This document shows positions 27,138-36,129 of a DNA stretch of 64,000 nt, piece by piece. Position numbers and translations under genes: made by a program. Each line of letters opens with the position of its first letter. The first letter of the stretch is position 1. The notes under the pieces were generated by a model. The model was not told the origin of the DNA. It did no database searches and saw only the letters and a list, made by a program, of their open reading frames with translations. Source of the stretch: Chroococcidiopsis sp. CCMEE 29. GTDB taxonomy: Bacteria > Cyanobacteriota > Cyanobacteriia > Cyanobacteriales > Chroococcidiopsidaceae. The stretch spans positions 1,663,001-1,727,000 of the forward strand of contig NZ_CP083761.1 of NCBI RefSeq assembly GCF_023558375.1. The letters are read 5' to 3'.

Positions 27138-28109
27138 TTATTGGGGGCGAAATTCAACTACATCGCGTTTAATTGTGACATCGTAATTGCCAAAGAAATC
27201 GTGTCCCAGCAGTCCGGTTTCTAGAGCTGTAGAAGGAGCGATCACAACTGGTAAACCTTTGACCACTGCCCCACCAATCTCAATTGAATTAATATAACCA
27301 ATCGGAAATTCCACGCCTTTGGCATTAGCTGTATTTGCCTTTGCTGTAGCGATTGGCACCACTCCCAAAGCCGTTGCAACTTGCTGAGTCAACACTGTTC
27401 CACTTGCCCCAGTATCGACAATCATCTCGAATTGCTGAGTGCCATTAAAGGTGGCATCAATTACAGGTATTCCCCCAACTCGACGTTTGATTGCTGCTCG
27501 AAACACCAATTGGTTTTGTGGTAAATATAGCGGTGCTTCTACAGCCACTGTTTGAGAATTGCCAACAGATGTAGTAGGCATTTCTGGAATTACATTATTG
27601 GGGTTTTGTCTAATGGGGCGGCTTGCCTGATGCTGGGCATAGGTGAGATTCCGCTGATACTCGGCAACTTTTGTTTTAGCGATCGCTTCGTAGGGACTAT
27701 TCTGGGGGACTGCCTTCATCAACGCGATCGCCTCTTGCCACTGGCTCACTACCAGATTCCAATCCTCTAACGAGTGGGCAGATTCACTAATACTGACAGC
27801 ACCGTAGGCTTTGTCTAGCGCTAGATCGAATAGATTTGGTTGCCTAGAGGGTGATTCTACTTTCTTTGACTGCCAATTCGCTGCTGTTGCTGATGGCGTT
27901 AGGGCAGGATTGGAATTACTTTCTGTAGTCCCTGCCAAAATATTGTCATGAACATTGCTCATTTGCCTGTCGCTATTACAGGCAACACCGATAACTGCTA
28001 GCGTACCTGATAGAAAAATTATTGCCGCACGGGAAATCGAAAGCTTGGGCATAAATGAGTATAATTTCGTAGTAATGAAGTTAACGATGTTATTTTTGCT
28101 ACTCTCCAT
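27138..28109 (-). CDS. Retropepsin-like aspartic protease, exported
   Basis: A 323-residue protein. A hydrophobic signal precedes C44 in the sequence VIGVACNSD, so it may be a lipoprotein; if so the better start is M20 at 28052. Residues about 80-150 look like a helical repeat region (YGAVSISESAHSLEDWNLVV). The C-terminal 120 residues form a single retropepsin domain with the active-site MIVDTGASGTVLT and the flap-type GLLGHDFFGNYDVTI. Such proteins must dimerise to be active. Substrate unknown. Confidence 0.8.
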   Translation of the reverse strand: MESSKNNIVNFITTKLYSFMPKLSISRAAIIFLSGTLAVIGVACNSDRQMSNVHDNILAGTTESNSNPALTPSATAANWQSKKVESPSRQPNLFDLALDKAYGAVSISESAHSLEDWNLVVSQWQEAIALMKAVPQNSPYEAIAKTKVAEYQRNLTYAQHQASRPIRQNPNNVIPEMPTTSVGNSQTVAVEAPLYLPQNQLVFRAAIKRRVGGIPVIDATFNGTQQFEMIVDTGASGTVLTQQVATALGVVPIATAKANTANAKGVEFPIGYINSIEIGGAVVKGLPVVIAPSTALETGLLGHDFFGNYDVTIKRDVVEFRPQ

Positions 28110-28314
28110 TCAATTGAAACACAACAGAAATGAGACAGTAGAATTCATCAGCTAGCCTATTCAGCCCGAAGCTTAAAACTATCTTTCCCATTTAGGCGAA
28201 TAAATTAGCAGGCTAGGCAATGCGATCGCCTCCTCACACAGAATTAATTTGTCAGAATTGAGTCGTGGCATAATTACCATCGTGCCAGTCAGAGTGTCTT
28301 TATATCAAGAACCT

Positions 28315-29457
28315 ATGCCCCTTTCCGAATCTAAACCGGCTCTGCTCGTTCTTGCCGATGGAACCGCTTATCGTGGTTGGTCTTTTGGTGCCACTGGAAC
28401 CGCGATCGGGGAAGTGGTCTTTAACACGGGGATGACGGGTTATCAAGAAGTGCTGACAGACCCTAGTTATTGCGGTCAAATTATCGTCTTTACCTATCCT
28501 GAACTGGGCAATACTGGTGTCAATCCAGATGATGAAGAATCTAACCGACCCCAAGTGCGAGCAGCGATCGCCCGTAATATCTGCTATCGTCCCAGCAACT
28601 GGCGGTCAACCGCTAGCTTGCCTGACTACCTTAAACAGCACAACATACCAGGTATCTATGGCATCGATACCCGTGCCCTCACCCGCAAAATCCGCGTTTT
28701 GGGAGCCATGAACGGTGGCATTTCCACCGAAATTCTTGATGAAGCTGAGTTGTTGGAGCAGGTGCAGGCAGCCCCAAGCATGGCAGGTTTGAACCTTGTC
28801 CGAGAAGTCACAACCTCGACTGTCTATGAATGGTCCGATCCCACCACATCAATTTGGGAGTTCAAGCCAATCCAAGCAAATGCCAAGGAACCTCTCACCG
28901 TTGTTGCCATTGATTTTGGTATCAAGCGCAATATCCTGCGCCGCTTGGCGAGTTATGGTTGCCGCGTGATAGTCGTTCCTGCTAATACTCCACCTGAAGA
29001 AATTCTTAAATACAATCCTGACGGCATCTTTCTCTCCAATGGTCCTGGCGATCCAGCTGCCGTTGACATTGAGTCAACGAAGGCATTACTAAGCAGCAAA
29101 AAACCAGTTTTTGGCATCTGTATGGGACACCAAATCTTGGGCAGGGCGCTGGGTGGTGAAACCTTCAAGCTCAAATTTGGTCATCGCGGCTTGAATCAGC
29201 CAGCGGGTTTAAAACAACGAGTAGAAATTACAAGTCAAAATCACAGTTTTGCTATTGATCCCGATTCCTTACCAGGGGCAGAGGTAGAAATCACTCACCT
29301 CAACCTAAACGACCGCACGGTTGCAGGGTTACGACACAAATCTTTGCCTCTATTCTCAGTTCAGTATCACCCCGAGGCAAGTCCTGGTCCCCACGATGCC
29401 GACTACCTATTTGAGCAGTTTGTTCAAGCAATGACAGGGGCGAGGAGCGAGGGGTGA
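28315..29457 (+). CDS. carA: Carbamoyl-phosphate synthase small subunit
   Basis: The start at ATG 28315 ([17 protein letters not shown]) gives 380 residues; a TTG at 28249 is less likely. It supplies ammonia from glutamine for carbamoyl phosphate used in arginine and pyrimidine synthesis. The class I amidotransferase triad is visible: C269 in [10 protein letters not shown], and H352 with E354 in QYHPEASPG. The last residues ARSEG and the stop codon are encoded within a heptamer tandem repeat that overlaps the 3' end. carB is not adjacent. Confidence 0.93.
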   Translation: MPLSESKPALLVLADGTAYRGWSFGATGTAIGEVVFNTGMTGYQEVLTDPSYCGQIIVFTYPELGNTGVNPDDEESNRPQVRAAIARNICYRPSNWRSTASLPDYLKQHNIPGIYGIDTRALTRKIRVLGAMNGGISTEILDEAELLEQVQAAPSMAGLNLVREVTTSTVYEWSDPTTSIWEFKPIQANAKEPLTVVAIDFGIKRNILRRLASYGCRVIVVPANTPPEEILKYNPDGIFLSNGPGDPAAVDIESTKALLSSKKPVFGICMGHQILGRALGGETFKLKFGHRGLNQPAGLKQRVEITSQNHSFAIDPDSLPGAEVEITHLNLNDRTVAGLRHKSLPLFSVQYHPEASPGPHDADYLFEQFVQAMTGARSEG

Positions 29458-29539
29458 GGGGTGAGGAAGAGGACACGGTGACGCGGTGACGCGGGGAATT
29501 TCTCCCCCTGCTCCCCCTGCCTCCCCTGCTCCCCCTGCC
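29436..29539 (+). repeat. Compound tandem repeats over the carA 3' end
   Basis: Four AGGGGCG/AGGGGTG heptamers (29436-29463) contain the carA stop codon at 29455-29457. Two GGTGACGC octamers follow near 29478, then four 9-base units of the CCCCCTGCT type (about 29503-29539). Three different unit types are stacked in about 100 bases. Confidence 0.75.
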
Positions 29540-29624
29540 TTTCTCTACCGCATGGTTGTAGACAACGTCTCAAAAAAGCATATATACTTTAGCCTCGAGT
29601 GAAGGAAGCAGCGAGGAGGGTATT

Positions 29625-29993
29625 ATCGCTGAGCCACTGAATCTAACCGTTAGTTTGAGAGGAACACGTGAAGTACGGGATAACTACCAGCTATTCCGGC
29701 TCACGGGTTTATTAGATGCTTTTTCTGAACCAACCTTTCGCAAGGTAATTGGCAAGAGTATCGAAGAGGGACCAAAGCAAGTTATTTTAGATCTCTCTCA
29801 GATCGACTTTATTGATAGCTCTGGCTTAGGCGCTCTGGTGCAGCTTGCCAAACAGGCTCAAAGCGCTGGAGGGACATCACAAATTGTCACCAATGCCCGA
29901 GTCACCCAAACGGTCAAACTAGTTCGTTTAGAGCAATTTCTGTCCTTGCGACCTTCAGTAGAAATGGCTTTAGAGAACATTAAGCAGTCTTGA
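29625..29993 (+). CDS. Anti-sigma factor antagonist (STAS domain)
   Basis: A single STAS domain of about 120 residues with the phosphorylatable serine motif IDFIDSSGLGALVQL, as in SpoIIAA/RsbV-like partner-switch proteins. NARVTQTVKLVRLEQFL is the second conserved block. The only ordinary start is TTG at 29655, which has no good ribosome-binding site. A strong GAGGAGG at 29613-29619 instead points to an ATC at 29625 (or ATT at 29622), adding IAEPLNLTVS. I place the start there, with reserve. The partner kinase is not nearby. Confidence 0.8.
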   Translation: MAEPLNLTVSLRGTREVRDNYQLFRLTGLLDAFSEPTFRKVIGKSIEEGPKQVILDLSQIDFIDSSGLGALVQLAKQAQSAGGTSQIVTNARVTQTVKLVRLEQFLSLRPSVEMALENIKQS

Positions 29994-30016
29994 GCGTTGA
30001 GGGGACAGATAAACTT

Positions 30017-30052
30017 AGCTATCCAGTTTTGCCATCTGGATAGCTTAATTTT
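30017..30052 (+). terminator. Rho-independent terminator
   Basis: The perfect 10-base stem AGCTATCCAG / CTGGATAGCT encloses a 9-base loop and is followed by TAATTTTTTAT. It lies 20 bases after the STAS gene. Confidence 0.75.
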
Positions 30053-30220
30053 TTATATTATTTTGCAAACTTGTCTATGAGTAACTATCCTTTAAACGGG
30101 GATCGATCATAATGATCGCATGGTCGCAAGTAACCTAACTCTAGCGGGCAATTTATGCCAAAGTAGTGCAAATAGTGTTGACAGTTAGTTGAAATCTAGA
30201 TGCTGAGGGATACTTAGCTG

Positions 30221-30700
30221 GTGAAACCAAAGGAGGAAGATTTATTAGGTTGTCCAGTTGGCAATGAAAGCGAAACTCTAGCTGCGAAGCTGTTTCGGTC
30301 GCCGCCTGTGGTACCGGTGACAACGGCGCAAATGCAACAGATTTCGCCTACGACATTGGCGTATTTGGGAGACGCAGTATATGAACTTTATATTAGAAAT
30401 TATTATCTCCTACCACCGAAGCGATCGCAAACCTATCATCGTCTAGTAGTAGCTCAGGTAAGAGCAGAAACCCAGGCAATGCATCTGCGATCGCTCACTC
30501 CTCACCTCAACAGCACGGAGTTAGAAATTGTCCGCCGAGGGCGAAATGCTGCTAAGGGACGACCCAGGCGAGTTGACCCAGAAATTTATCAACAGGCAAC
30601 CAGCTTGGAAACCTTAATCGGTTACCTATACCTTACTAATGATCAGCGATTGTCCCAGCTGTTGCAACAAATAGAGGTTGAACCAAAACTAGAAGAATAG
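30221..30700 (+). CDS. mrnC: Mini-ribonuclease III
   Basis: A 159-residue RNase III-fold protein without an RNA-binding domain. [18 protein letters not shown] is the catalytic signature helix, and [34 protein letters not shown] includes the second acidic site with the conserved E in [11 protein letters not shown]. Mini-III trims 23S rRNA ends in known bacteria. It starts at GTG. The next gene, rlmB, also acts on 23S rRNA and follows after 56 bases, so the pair is a plausible operon. Confidence 0.9.
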   Translation: MKPKEEDLLGCPVGNESETLAAKLFRSPPVVPVTTAQMQQISPTTLAYLGDAVYELYIRNYYLLPPKRSQTYHRLVVAQVRAETQAMHLRSLTPHLNSTELEIVRRGRNAAKGRPRRVDPEIYQQATSLETLIGYLYLTNDQRLSQLLQQIEVEPKLEE

Positions 30701-30756
30701 TCAAAATTCATCTGATAAAGATCCCGAAATTAGGGTGCCGAGACGCACAAAAAAAC

Positions 30757-31782
30757 ATGGCTGATAAACCTCGAAAATTTAGACCTGCTGGTGAACCACA
30801 GCGGCATAAACCCATTAAACTGAGGGGCAAGCGTGCTGTCCCTAAACCTGTAAGCAAAAATCCCAGGGGCGATCGCTACCCTACATCTGGCGGTTCTCTA
30901 AAGCCCATTAATACTTCCAGCGGGCGATCGCCCCAACCTTCAGGGGACAATCCAGCTCAGTTCTCTCCTAGCTTGCCACCCCATGCCGAAGCTGAGGACA
31001 ACGATCTAATATACGGACGCCATCCAGTCTTACTGGCTTTAGAGAATCAGCGGCAGCTCAACCGGATTTGGATTACTCCTCGCTTGCGCTATGACCCGCG
31101 CTTTCACTCTTTGCTTATCCAAGCTAAGGAGAATGGCACTGTCATTGACGAAGTTGAACCTAAGCGCTTAGACCAAATTACTCATCAAGCCAATCATCAG
31201 GGTGTAGCCGCTCAAGTGGCACCCTACGCCTACAAAGAGCTAGGCGAGTTGATAGAACGAGCAAAATCTACCTCTGACCAGGCAGTGATTGTGGCTGCTG
31301 ATAGCATTACTGACCCTCACAACCTGGGTGCAATCATTCGAACGGCAGAGGCGATCGGCGCACAGGGGTTGGTCATTCCCCAAAGAAGGGCAGTGGGGGT
31401 CACCTCTAGTGTGATGAAAGTGGCAGCAGGCGCTTTAGAAACATTTTCCGTTGCTAGAGTGGTAAACCTCAGCCGCGCCCTAGAAGAATTAAAAGCTGCT
31501 GGCTTTTGGATTTACGGTACGGCATCAACAGCTAGCCAACCACTGCACACAGTGCAATTTACGGGTCCGATTGTTTTAGTTGTTGGCTCTGAAGGCGAAG
31601 GTCTGAGTTTGTTAACACAACGTTCCTGTGATGTTTTAGTGTCGATTCCGTTACTGGGCAACATGCCGAGCCTAAATGCCTCGGTAGCAGCAGGAATGGC
31701 TCTTTATGAAATTTACCGCCAAAGATGGGTGAATACACTGTACCTGGACAAGTTACCAAAGGATAATTTAAAAAAAGAATAG
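30757..31782 (+). CDS. rlmB: 23S rRNA (guanosine-2'-O)-methyltransferase
   Basis: A 341-residue SpoU-family methyltransferase. Residues 1-85 are a basic, proline-rich, probably disordered extension. [12 protein letters not shown] starts the substrate-binding domain. The trefoil-knot SAM site is built from [27 protein letters not shown] and [22 protein letters not shown]. It methylates the ribose of G2251 in E. coli numbering. The N-terminal extension contains HIP1 octamers translated in frame. It follows the mini-RNase III gene. Confidence 0.9.
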   Translation: MADKPRKFRPAGEPQRHKPIKLRGKRAVPKPVSKNPRGDRYPTSGGSLKPINTSSGRSPQPSGDNPAQFSPSLPPHAEAEDNDLIYGRHPVLLALENQRQLNRIWITPRLRYDPRFHSLLIQAKENGTVIDEVEPKRLDQITHQANHQGVAAQVAPYAYKELGELIERAKSTSDQAVIVAADSITDPHNLGAIIRTAEAIGAQGLVIPQRRAVGVTSSVMKVAAGALETFSVARVVNLSRALEELKAAGFWIYGTASTASQPLHTVQFTGPIVLVVGSEGEGLSLLTQRSCDVLVSIPLLGNMPSLNASVAAGMALYEIYRQRWVNTLYLDKLPKDNLKKE

Positions 31783-31868
31783 TGACAGAGTATAACAAAG
31801 TGTAAATATCAAAGCAGATAATCATACGACGCAGTGCCTTAGTACCACATAGATCAAAAGGGAAAAAC

Positions 31869-32174
31869 ATGAAGAAGACATCCTGGGACAACTTCAAAGA
31901 GATTTTGACTAGCCTCTTCCACAGCTTCGGTCAGGCTTGGTGGGTAGAGATTGCCACACAGAGTCCTCGCTGTACTTACTACTTCGGTCCATTTCTCAGC
32001 TCTAAGGAAGCCCACGCTGCTAAGACAGGGTACATCGAAGACTTGGAACAAGAAGGAGCCCAAGGGATTCTCGTTAATGTCAAGCGCCGCAAACCGAATA
32101 ATTTGACAATCTTCGATGATATGGGAGAGAGAATTGAACCCAACGCAAAGCCAGCTTTCAGTGGTCAAATGTGA
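31869..32174 (+). CDS. DUF1816 domain protein
   Basis: A 101-residue protein of a cyanobacteria-restricted family. The hallmark AWWVEIATQSPRCTYYFGPF and the following EDLEQEGAQGI and LTIFDDMG are present. The fold of DUF1816 is related to small phycobilisome linker-like domains, but a phycobilisome role is not shown here. The gene is monocistronic and convergent with the hydrolase gene. Confidence 0.85.
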   Translation: MKKTSWDNFKEILTSLFHSFGQAWWVEIATQSPRCTYYFGPFLSSKEAHAAKTGYIEDLEQEGAQGILVNVKRRKPNNLTIFDDMGERIEPNAKPAFSGQM

Positions 32175-32192
32175 AGAGAGAGACTAATAAGT

Positions 32193-33053
32193 TTATTTCT
32201 CTTTCCCTGACCCCTTGATTGAGCTAACTGCCTGTGGATGTCTATCAATCCAGCAGTCAATGTCGCTCAGCACTTGGTCTGGAATCTCCCAAGGAAATAA
32301 ATGGGCGGTATTGGGGTAGCATTGCCACTGGCAGTTCTTGAGGTGTTGAGCTGTTTCCAAGCTCGACTCAGGTGTAATGTGCCGATCTGCTGCTCCCGTT
32401 AGTACTAGACTAGGACATTGAATTTGCTGTAGTTCTTCGAGTCGGTTATAGCCAGCCTTGAGGGCAGTGCTAAGGGCACGATAGGCGGCAGCGGAAGTTT
32501 GCAGATAAGCTGACATGGCATGATTGGCGAGATAGCGATAAGCAGTAGAGCTGTGTTGTTGGATCAGGTAGCGATAGAGTGATCGCTTCCCAAACGTGTC
32601 AATATTCCACTGCCAGCTCGGTTGTAGTGTATTCAAAATCGAAGCTACACCAGTATATAAATTGTCTTGCCAGCTAATTGGCGGGTGGCTACTCCGGGGT
32701 CGAGCCGCTGTAGCAAGTAAAATTAGTCCACTGACCCGTTCTGGAAATTTCAGCGCCAGTTCTATTCCAATAATCCCACCTAGTGACCAGCCTAGAACAA
32801 GGCAACGGTCAATCTGGAAGCGGTCTAGAAACGATTCTAAGTCGATCAGGTGGTCAGTCATCTGAAAATTTAACTGCGTTCGACTGTTGCCGTATCCTCG
32901 TAGATCGGGAGCAAGCGTCAGGAAGCGCTGAGATAGATGCTGAGTGAAGACAGACATACTGGAACCTGAACCAGGATGACCGTGTAAGCAGAGGATGGGA
33001 AATCCTTTGCCTTGGACGTGGGCGTTGAGGTTTACAGCTGGGGAAAGTGTCAT
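32193..33053 (-). CDS. Alpha/beta hydrolase
   Basis: A 286-residue alpha/beta hydrolase. HGHPGSGSSM forms the oxyanion region, GWSLGG contains the nucleophile serine, TGAADRHITP places the acid, and NTAHLFPWE gives the catalytic histidine. The closest general resemblance is to 2-hydroxy-6-oxo-type or lactone hydrolases; the substrate cannot be told. No operon partner is evident. Confidence 0.85.
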   Translation of the reverse strand: MTLSPAVNLNAHVQGKGFPILCLHGHPGSGSSMSVFTQHLSQRFLTLAPDLRGYGNSRTQLNFQMTDHLIDLESFLDRFQIDRCLVLGWSLGGIIGIELALKFPERVSGLILLATAARPRSSHPPISWQDNLYTGVASILNTLQPSWQWNIDTFGKRSLYRYLIQQHSSTAYRYLANHAMSAYLQTSAAAYRALSTALKAGYNRLEELQQIQCPSLVLTGAADRHITPESSLETAQHLKNCQWQCYPNTAHLFPWEIPDQVLSDIDCWIDRHPQAVSSIKGSGKEK

Positions 33054-33084
33054 AACGTCATGCTCAAGGCTTGCATCCGAGGAA

Positions 33085-33320
33085 CTGGAGGTAGTCTTTA
33101 AAATTCACCCTCTTGAATGCGTTGCCGAATCACTTCTTCTTCATATTGCCGCACTTTCAAAGGTAGCCGCAGCTTTCTGTATATCCTCGATTCCCTTTTG
33201 CGGTTGTCGTTCTAAAGCCAGCATTACCTCGGTAAAAATAAGCTTCGGCATAACTGGGATCGCAATTGATTGCTCGCGTATACTCAGCAATTGCCTCCTG
33301 ATGTTGACCTTAGCCTCTAC
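33085..33320 (-). pseudogene. Tetratricopeptide-repeat protein relic
   Basis: A minus-strand frame reads EAIAEYTRAINCDPSYAEAY and FYRG, a clear TPR unit, then shifts frame into LALERQPQKGIEDIQKAAATF, the start of the next unit, before stopping. There is no start codon and at least one frameshift. It is the tail of a decayed TPR gene in the 340-base spacer between the hydrolase and the oxidoreductase. Confidence 0.6.
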
Positions 33321-33393
33321 TATTTTAAATTTCTTAGCGTTCTATGCATCTTGGCAGTGCAAAATATAAATTGCATTTGCACAGAGTCAATCT

Positions 33394-34548
33394 ATGTCCT
33401 CTCCTGCGGTTAAATCTTATGAGAGTAAAGCTACTCATTCGCCCACGATCGGAGTAGCAGTGGTGGGAACTGGATTTGGTCAGAAAGTCCATATTCCTGG
33501 ATTCCAAGCTTACCCCCGTACTCAGATAGTTGCTGTTTATCATCGGGACATAGATAAAGCGAAAGCGATCGCCCAAACTCATAACATTCCCCAAGCTTGC
33601 CAGACACTTGAGGAAGTTGTGGCACTACCAGAAGTACAAGCGGTTAGCATTTCCACGCCACCATTTCTGCATTACAAGATGGCGAAGACGGTACTGCAAG
33701 CTGGCAAGCACCTATTACTGGAAAAACCCACAGCCCTCTCAGCAACTGAGGCAAAAGATTTATACCAGTTGGCATTAGTTAACAAAGTTGTTGCTACGCT
33801 TGATTTTGAATTTCGCTTCGTTCCGGCGTGGCAAAGGTTGGCAGAACTGCTATCTGAGGGATACGTGGGGCAGAAGCGTCTGATTAGAATTGATTGGTTA
33901 GTATCTAGTCGTGCCAATGCCTCGCGTCCTTGGAACTGGTATTCCCGTAAGGATCAAGGCGGTGGGGCGCTGGGAGCTTTAGGTTCCCATACGTTTGATT
34001 ACATTAGTTGGCTATTCGGACCAGTGCAGCGATTATGTGCTCATTTGAATACTGGCATTTCCTTTCGACCTGATCCAGCGGATGGAGAGGAATTGAAGCC
34101 TGTGGATGCAGATGATACTTGTATGCTGATGCTGGAGTTAGCAGATGGCACTCCTTGTCAGGTTTGTATTAGTGCTGCTGTTTATGCACCCCGTCCACAT
34201 TGGGTGGAAGTTTACGGCGATCGCGGCACTTTAGTTTTGGGCAGTCACAATCAAAAAGATTATGTACATGGATTTCATTTGTGGGCTAGTCCGGCAGGAC
34301 AACCTCTGACTGAGTTAGAAATTCCCATACGTCTCACCTTTAGGAAAACCTATACGGATGGTCGCATTGCACCATTTATTCGGGTAGTAGACCAGTGGGT
34401 GCAAGGAATTGATCGAGGAGAGGCACTGACACCCTCATTGCGCGAAGGCGTTTACTCTCAGCTGTTGATGGATCTTAGCCACACATCTGCTCAAAAGCGC
34501 AGTTGGGTAGATGTCCCTGAGTTAGACACTTTTCTCGCTAGTAGTTAA
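33394..34548 (+). CDS. Gfo/Idh/MocA family oxidoreductase
   Basis: A 384-residue NAD(P)-dependent dehydrogenase. The Rossmann start is GVAVVGTGFGQKVHIPGF, and LLEKPTALSATEAK carries the catalytic-region lysine of the family. GGGALGALGSHTFDYISWLFG is the substrate-domain histidine region. Members oxidise or reduce sugars, inositols or related compounds. The substrate is not evident and no sugar operon surrounds it. Confidence 0.87.
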   Translation: MSSPAVKSYESKATHSPTIGVAVVGTGFGQKVHIPGFQAYPRTQIVAVYHRDIDKAKAIAQTHNIPQACQTLEEVVALPEVQAVSISTPPFLHYKMAKTVLQAGKHLLLEKPTALSATEAKDLYQLALVNKVVATLDFEFRFVPAWQRLAELLSEGYVGQKRLIRIDWLVSSRANASRPWNWYSRKDQGGGALGALGSHTFDYISWLFGPVQRLCAHLNTGISFRPDPADGEELKPVDADDTCMLMLELADGTPCQVCISAAVYAPRPHWVEVYGDRGTLVLGSHNQKDYVHGFHLWASPAGQPLTELEIPIRLTFRKTYTDGRIAPFIRVVDQWVQGIDRGEALTPSLREGVYSQLLMDLSHTSAQKRSWVDVPELDTFLASS

Positions 34549-34573
34549 TAGCCAGCGATTGACTGACTTTTTT

Positions 34574-35026
34574 TCAGGTTGTATCACCGTCTTCCCACTC
34601 AATTAATCCACAAATTTTGCCGTTAAAGGGAGGTTCATCAGTTACAGTAGCTGAATTTGGCAGCAAAGCATCGATTTGCTCGTATCGCCTAACCAATGCC
34701 TGTCGGAACGCCATCATTTCTTGGATACGGTAATCTAATTCATCGAGGTGCTGCTTAACCATCGCCTTGAAGCTGGCACAGGGAGGAACGCCTTCTGCCC
34801 TGATGTCAAGCAACTTTTTAATTTCATCCAGAGAAAGCCCGAAGCGCTTAGCTTTTTGAATAAACCGTAGGCGCTCCTGATCCTCTACCGAATAAACACG
34901 GTATTGTGACTCTGTTCGCTGGGGTGGGTTGAGCAGACCCAAGCGTTCGTAATAGCGAATTGTCTGAGTGGGTATACCTACTTGACGACTGAACTCACCG
35001 ATAAACAAACTCTTTTTCACTTTCAT
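34574..35026 (-). CDS. MerR-family regulator
   Basis: The start MKVKKSLFIGEFSRQVG at 35026 gives 150 residues; an upstream frame start at 35086 would overlap the gene before it. The MerR winged helix is complete (QTIRYYERLGLL, QYRVYSVEDQERLRFI), followed by the dimer helix and cysteines in GVPPCASF and KICGLIE. One cysteine at the usual first ligand position and a late one suggest a thiol or soft-metal sensor. It follows the thioredoxin-like gene by about 46 bases, and a MerR-type promoter precedes that gene. Confidence 0.87.
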   Translation of the reverse strand: MKVKKSLFIGEFSRQVGIPTQTIRYYERLGLLNPPQRTESQYRVYSVEDQERLRFIQKAKRFGLSLDEIKKLLDIRAEGVPPCASFKAMVKQHLDELDYRIQEMMAFRQALVRRYEQIDALLPNSATVTDEPPFNGKICGLIEWEDGDTT

Positions 35027-35072
35027 CCCGTCCCCTTGCTCAAAGGGGGAGAGGTAGCTCCCCCCATATGCT

Positions 35073-35348
35073 CTATCCTTGCCCAATGCCAGCAGCTACT
35101 AAGGCTTCGCGTGACACGGACTGCTGATTTTGGCAGCAGCCAGCGAGTTGACCATCAATGACAACGGCAGGTACGCGGTTGATACCGTACTGAGTAGCTT
35201 TCTCAAGGCACTCGCTAGTGGCACAACCCTCGCGCAGGTCGTAAACCTGTATCTCGCAGTTTTCACAAGCCAGTCCCTTCACCAAATTAATGGTTTCATT
35301 ACACAAGGGACATCCAGCACTAAAGACTTCAACTAGACGTCTTGCCAT
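35073..35348 (-). CDS. Thioredoxin/glutaredoxin-like small thiol protein
   Basis: A protein of about 91 residues, start chosen at MARRLVEVFS (an in-frame start five codons earlier is possible). SAGCPLCNE carries the C-x2-C redox site in a thioredoxin-like fold, and INRVPAVVIDG holds the cis-proline. Extra cysteines, CENC, GCATSEC and GCC, make seven to eight in all and could bind metal. With the MerR gene it forms a small operon under one promoter. A role in heavy-metal or thiol stress is an inference. Confidence 0.82.
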   Translation of the reverse strand: MARRLVEVFSAGCPLCNETINLVKGLACENCEIQVYDLREGCATSECLEKATQYGINRVPAVVIDGQLAGCCQNQQSVSREALVAAGIGQG

Positions 35349-35378
35349 CTCAAATCTCTCCACAAGAGTTCTGAGAGC

Positions 35379-35412
35379 AGTCTAAACCTTATACCTGACT
35401 TCAATGTCAAGG
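35379..35412 (-). promoter_or_regulatory. MerR-type promoter with stretched spacer and dyad
   Basis: On the minus strand TTGACA (35405-35410) and TAGACT (35379-35384) are separated by 20 bases, longer than the usual 17, as in MerR-activated promoters. A 26-base imperfect dyad, CCTT...TGA-AG-TCA...AAGG (35387-35412), lies between them. It sits about 30 bases upstream of the thioredoxin-like gene and is probably bound by the MerR protein of the same operon. Confidence 0.6.
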
Positions 35413-35514
35413 GGGATTTTACAGCCAGTGATTACTAACGCAGACTTACTTGGGTTATTAAGAGCTTATAAGGACTATCCTACTTAGAACCAGCCGACGA
35501 GCAAGAGTTTTTGC

Positions 35515-36021
35515 CTATTTATTCTGCGGTGTAGAACTTTGGCTTGAGTTGGATGCTGGTTGATTTGTCGGCTTTGAACGTGCCTGCTGGTAAAATCGGA
35601 GAACATTTTGGACGTAGGTAACCATTTGACCACTATTGCAGCCTGTGGCATCACCTGTCATCCACCAACAGGCAGCGCGACGTACTGCTACAGTCTCATT
35701 ATTATTACTGGCAGCATACTGCTTTTGTAGCTCACGGCGCATAATACAACTAACGGTGTCCCTTGCCGCCACTGGGTTGTTTTCAAGTTGCGTTGGTGTT
35801 AGTTCACGTCCGATACATTGTTTAGACCAGCTGGGGATAATGCCTGGTGTAATTTGCCACTCACTGTAAAGTCCATCATTTTTAGTTTCGGTCTTTGGTG
35901 CAGCCTGCCGCAGTGCCTCCACCATCGCCGCAACCTTTGCATTGCTTACCTGTTGTGCTTGAGCTGGTAGTGTCCACAATCCCAGACTGACGAGTAGTCC
36001 ACTAAGTAATAACCGTCGCAT
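35515..36021 (-). CDS. Exported hypothetical protein, cysteine-containing
   Basis: A 168-residue protein with a clean signal peptide ending at LPAQAQQ. The mature part has an SWSKQCIG block, VSCIMRRELQ and RRAACWWMTGDATGCNSG, giving four to five cysteines that probably form disulphides in the periplasm. The C-terminal 30 residues are low-complexity (S, N, Q, P). It looks like a cyanobacterial conserved hypothetical; no function is known to me. Confidence 0.72.
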   Translation of the reverse strand: MRRLLLSGLLVSLGLWTLPAQAQQVSNAKVAAMVEALRQAAPKTETKNDGLYSEWQITPGIIPSWSKQCIGRELTPTQLENNPVAARDTVSCIMRRELQKQYAASNNNETVAVRRAACWWMTGDATGCNSGQMVTYVQNVLRFYQQARSKPTNQPASNSSQSSTPQNK

Positions 36022-36129
36022 AATTTACTTTCTTCTCACTCTAAACTGATGTTTAAACGCTTAATAATCCGTAATGTTTCTTTAATTGCATCAATTACAC
36101 AACGCTTCTAAAGTTCCCATAACCCATGG

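Noticed and set aside
28220-28250. CTCCTCACAC motif resembling the core of the Yfr1 RNA
   Set aside because: No flanking stem-loops or terminator with the expected layout are present, and it adjoins a HIP1 octamer by chance.
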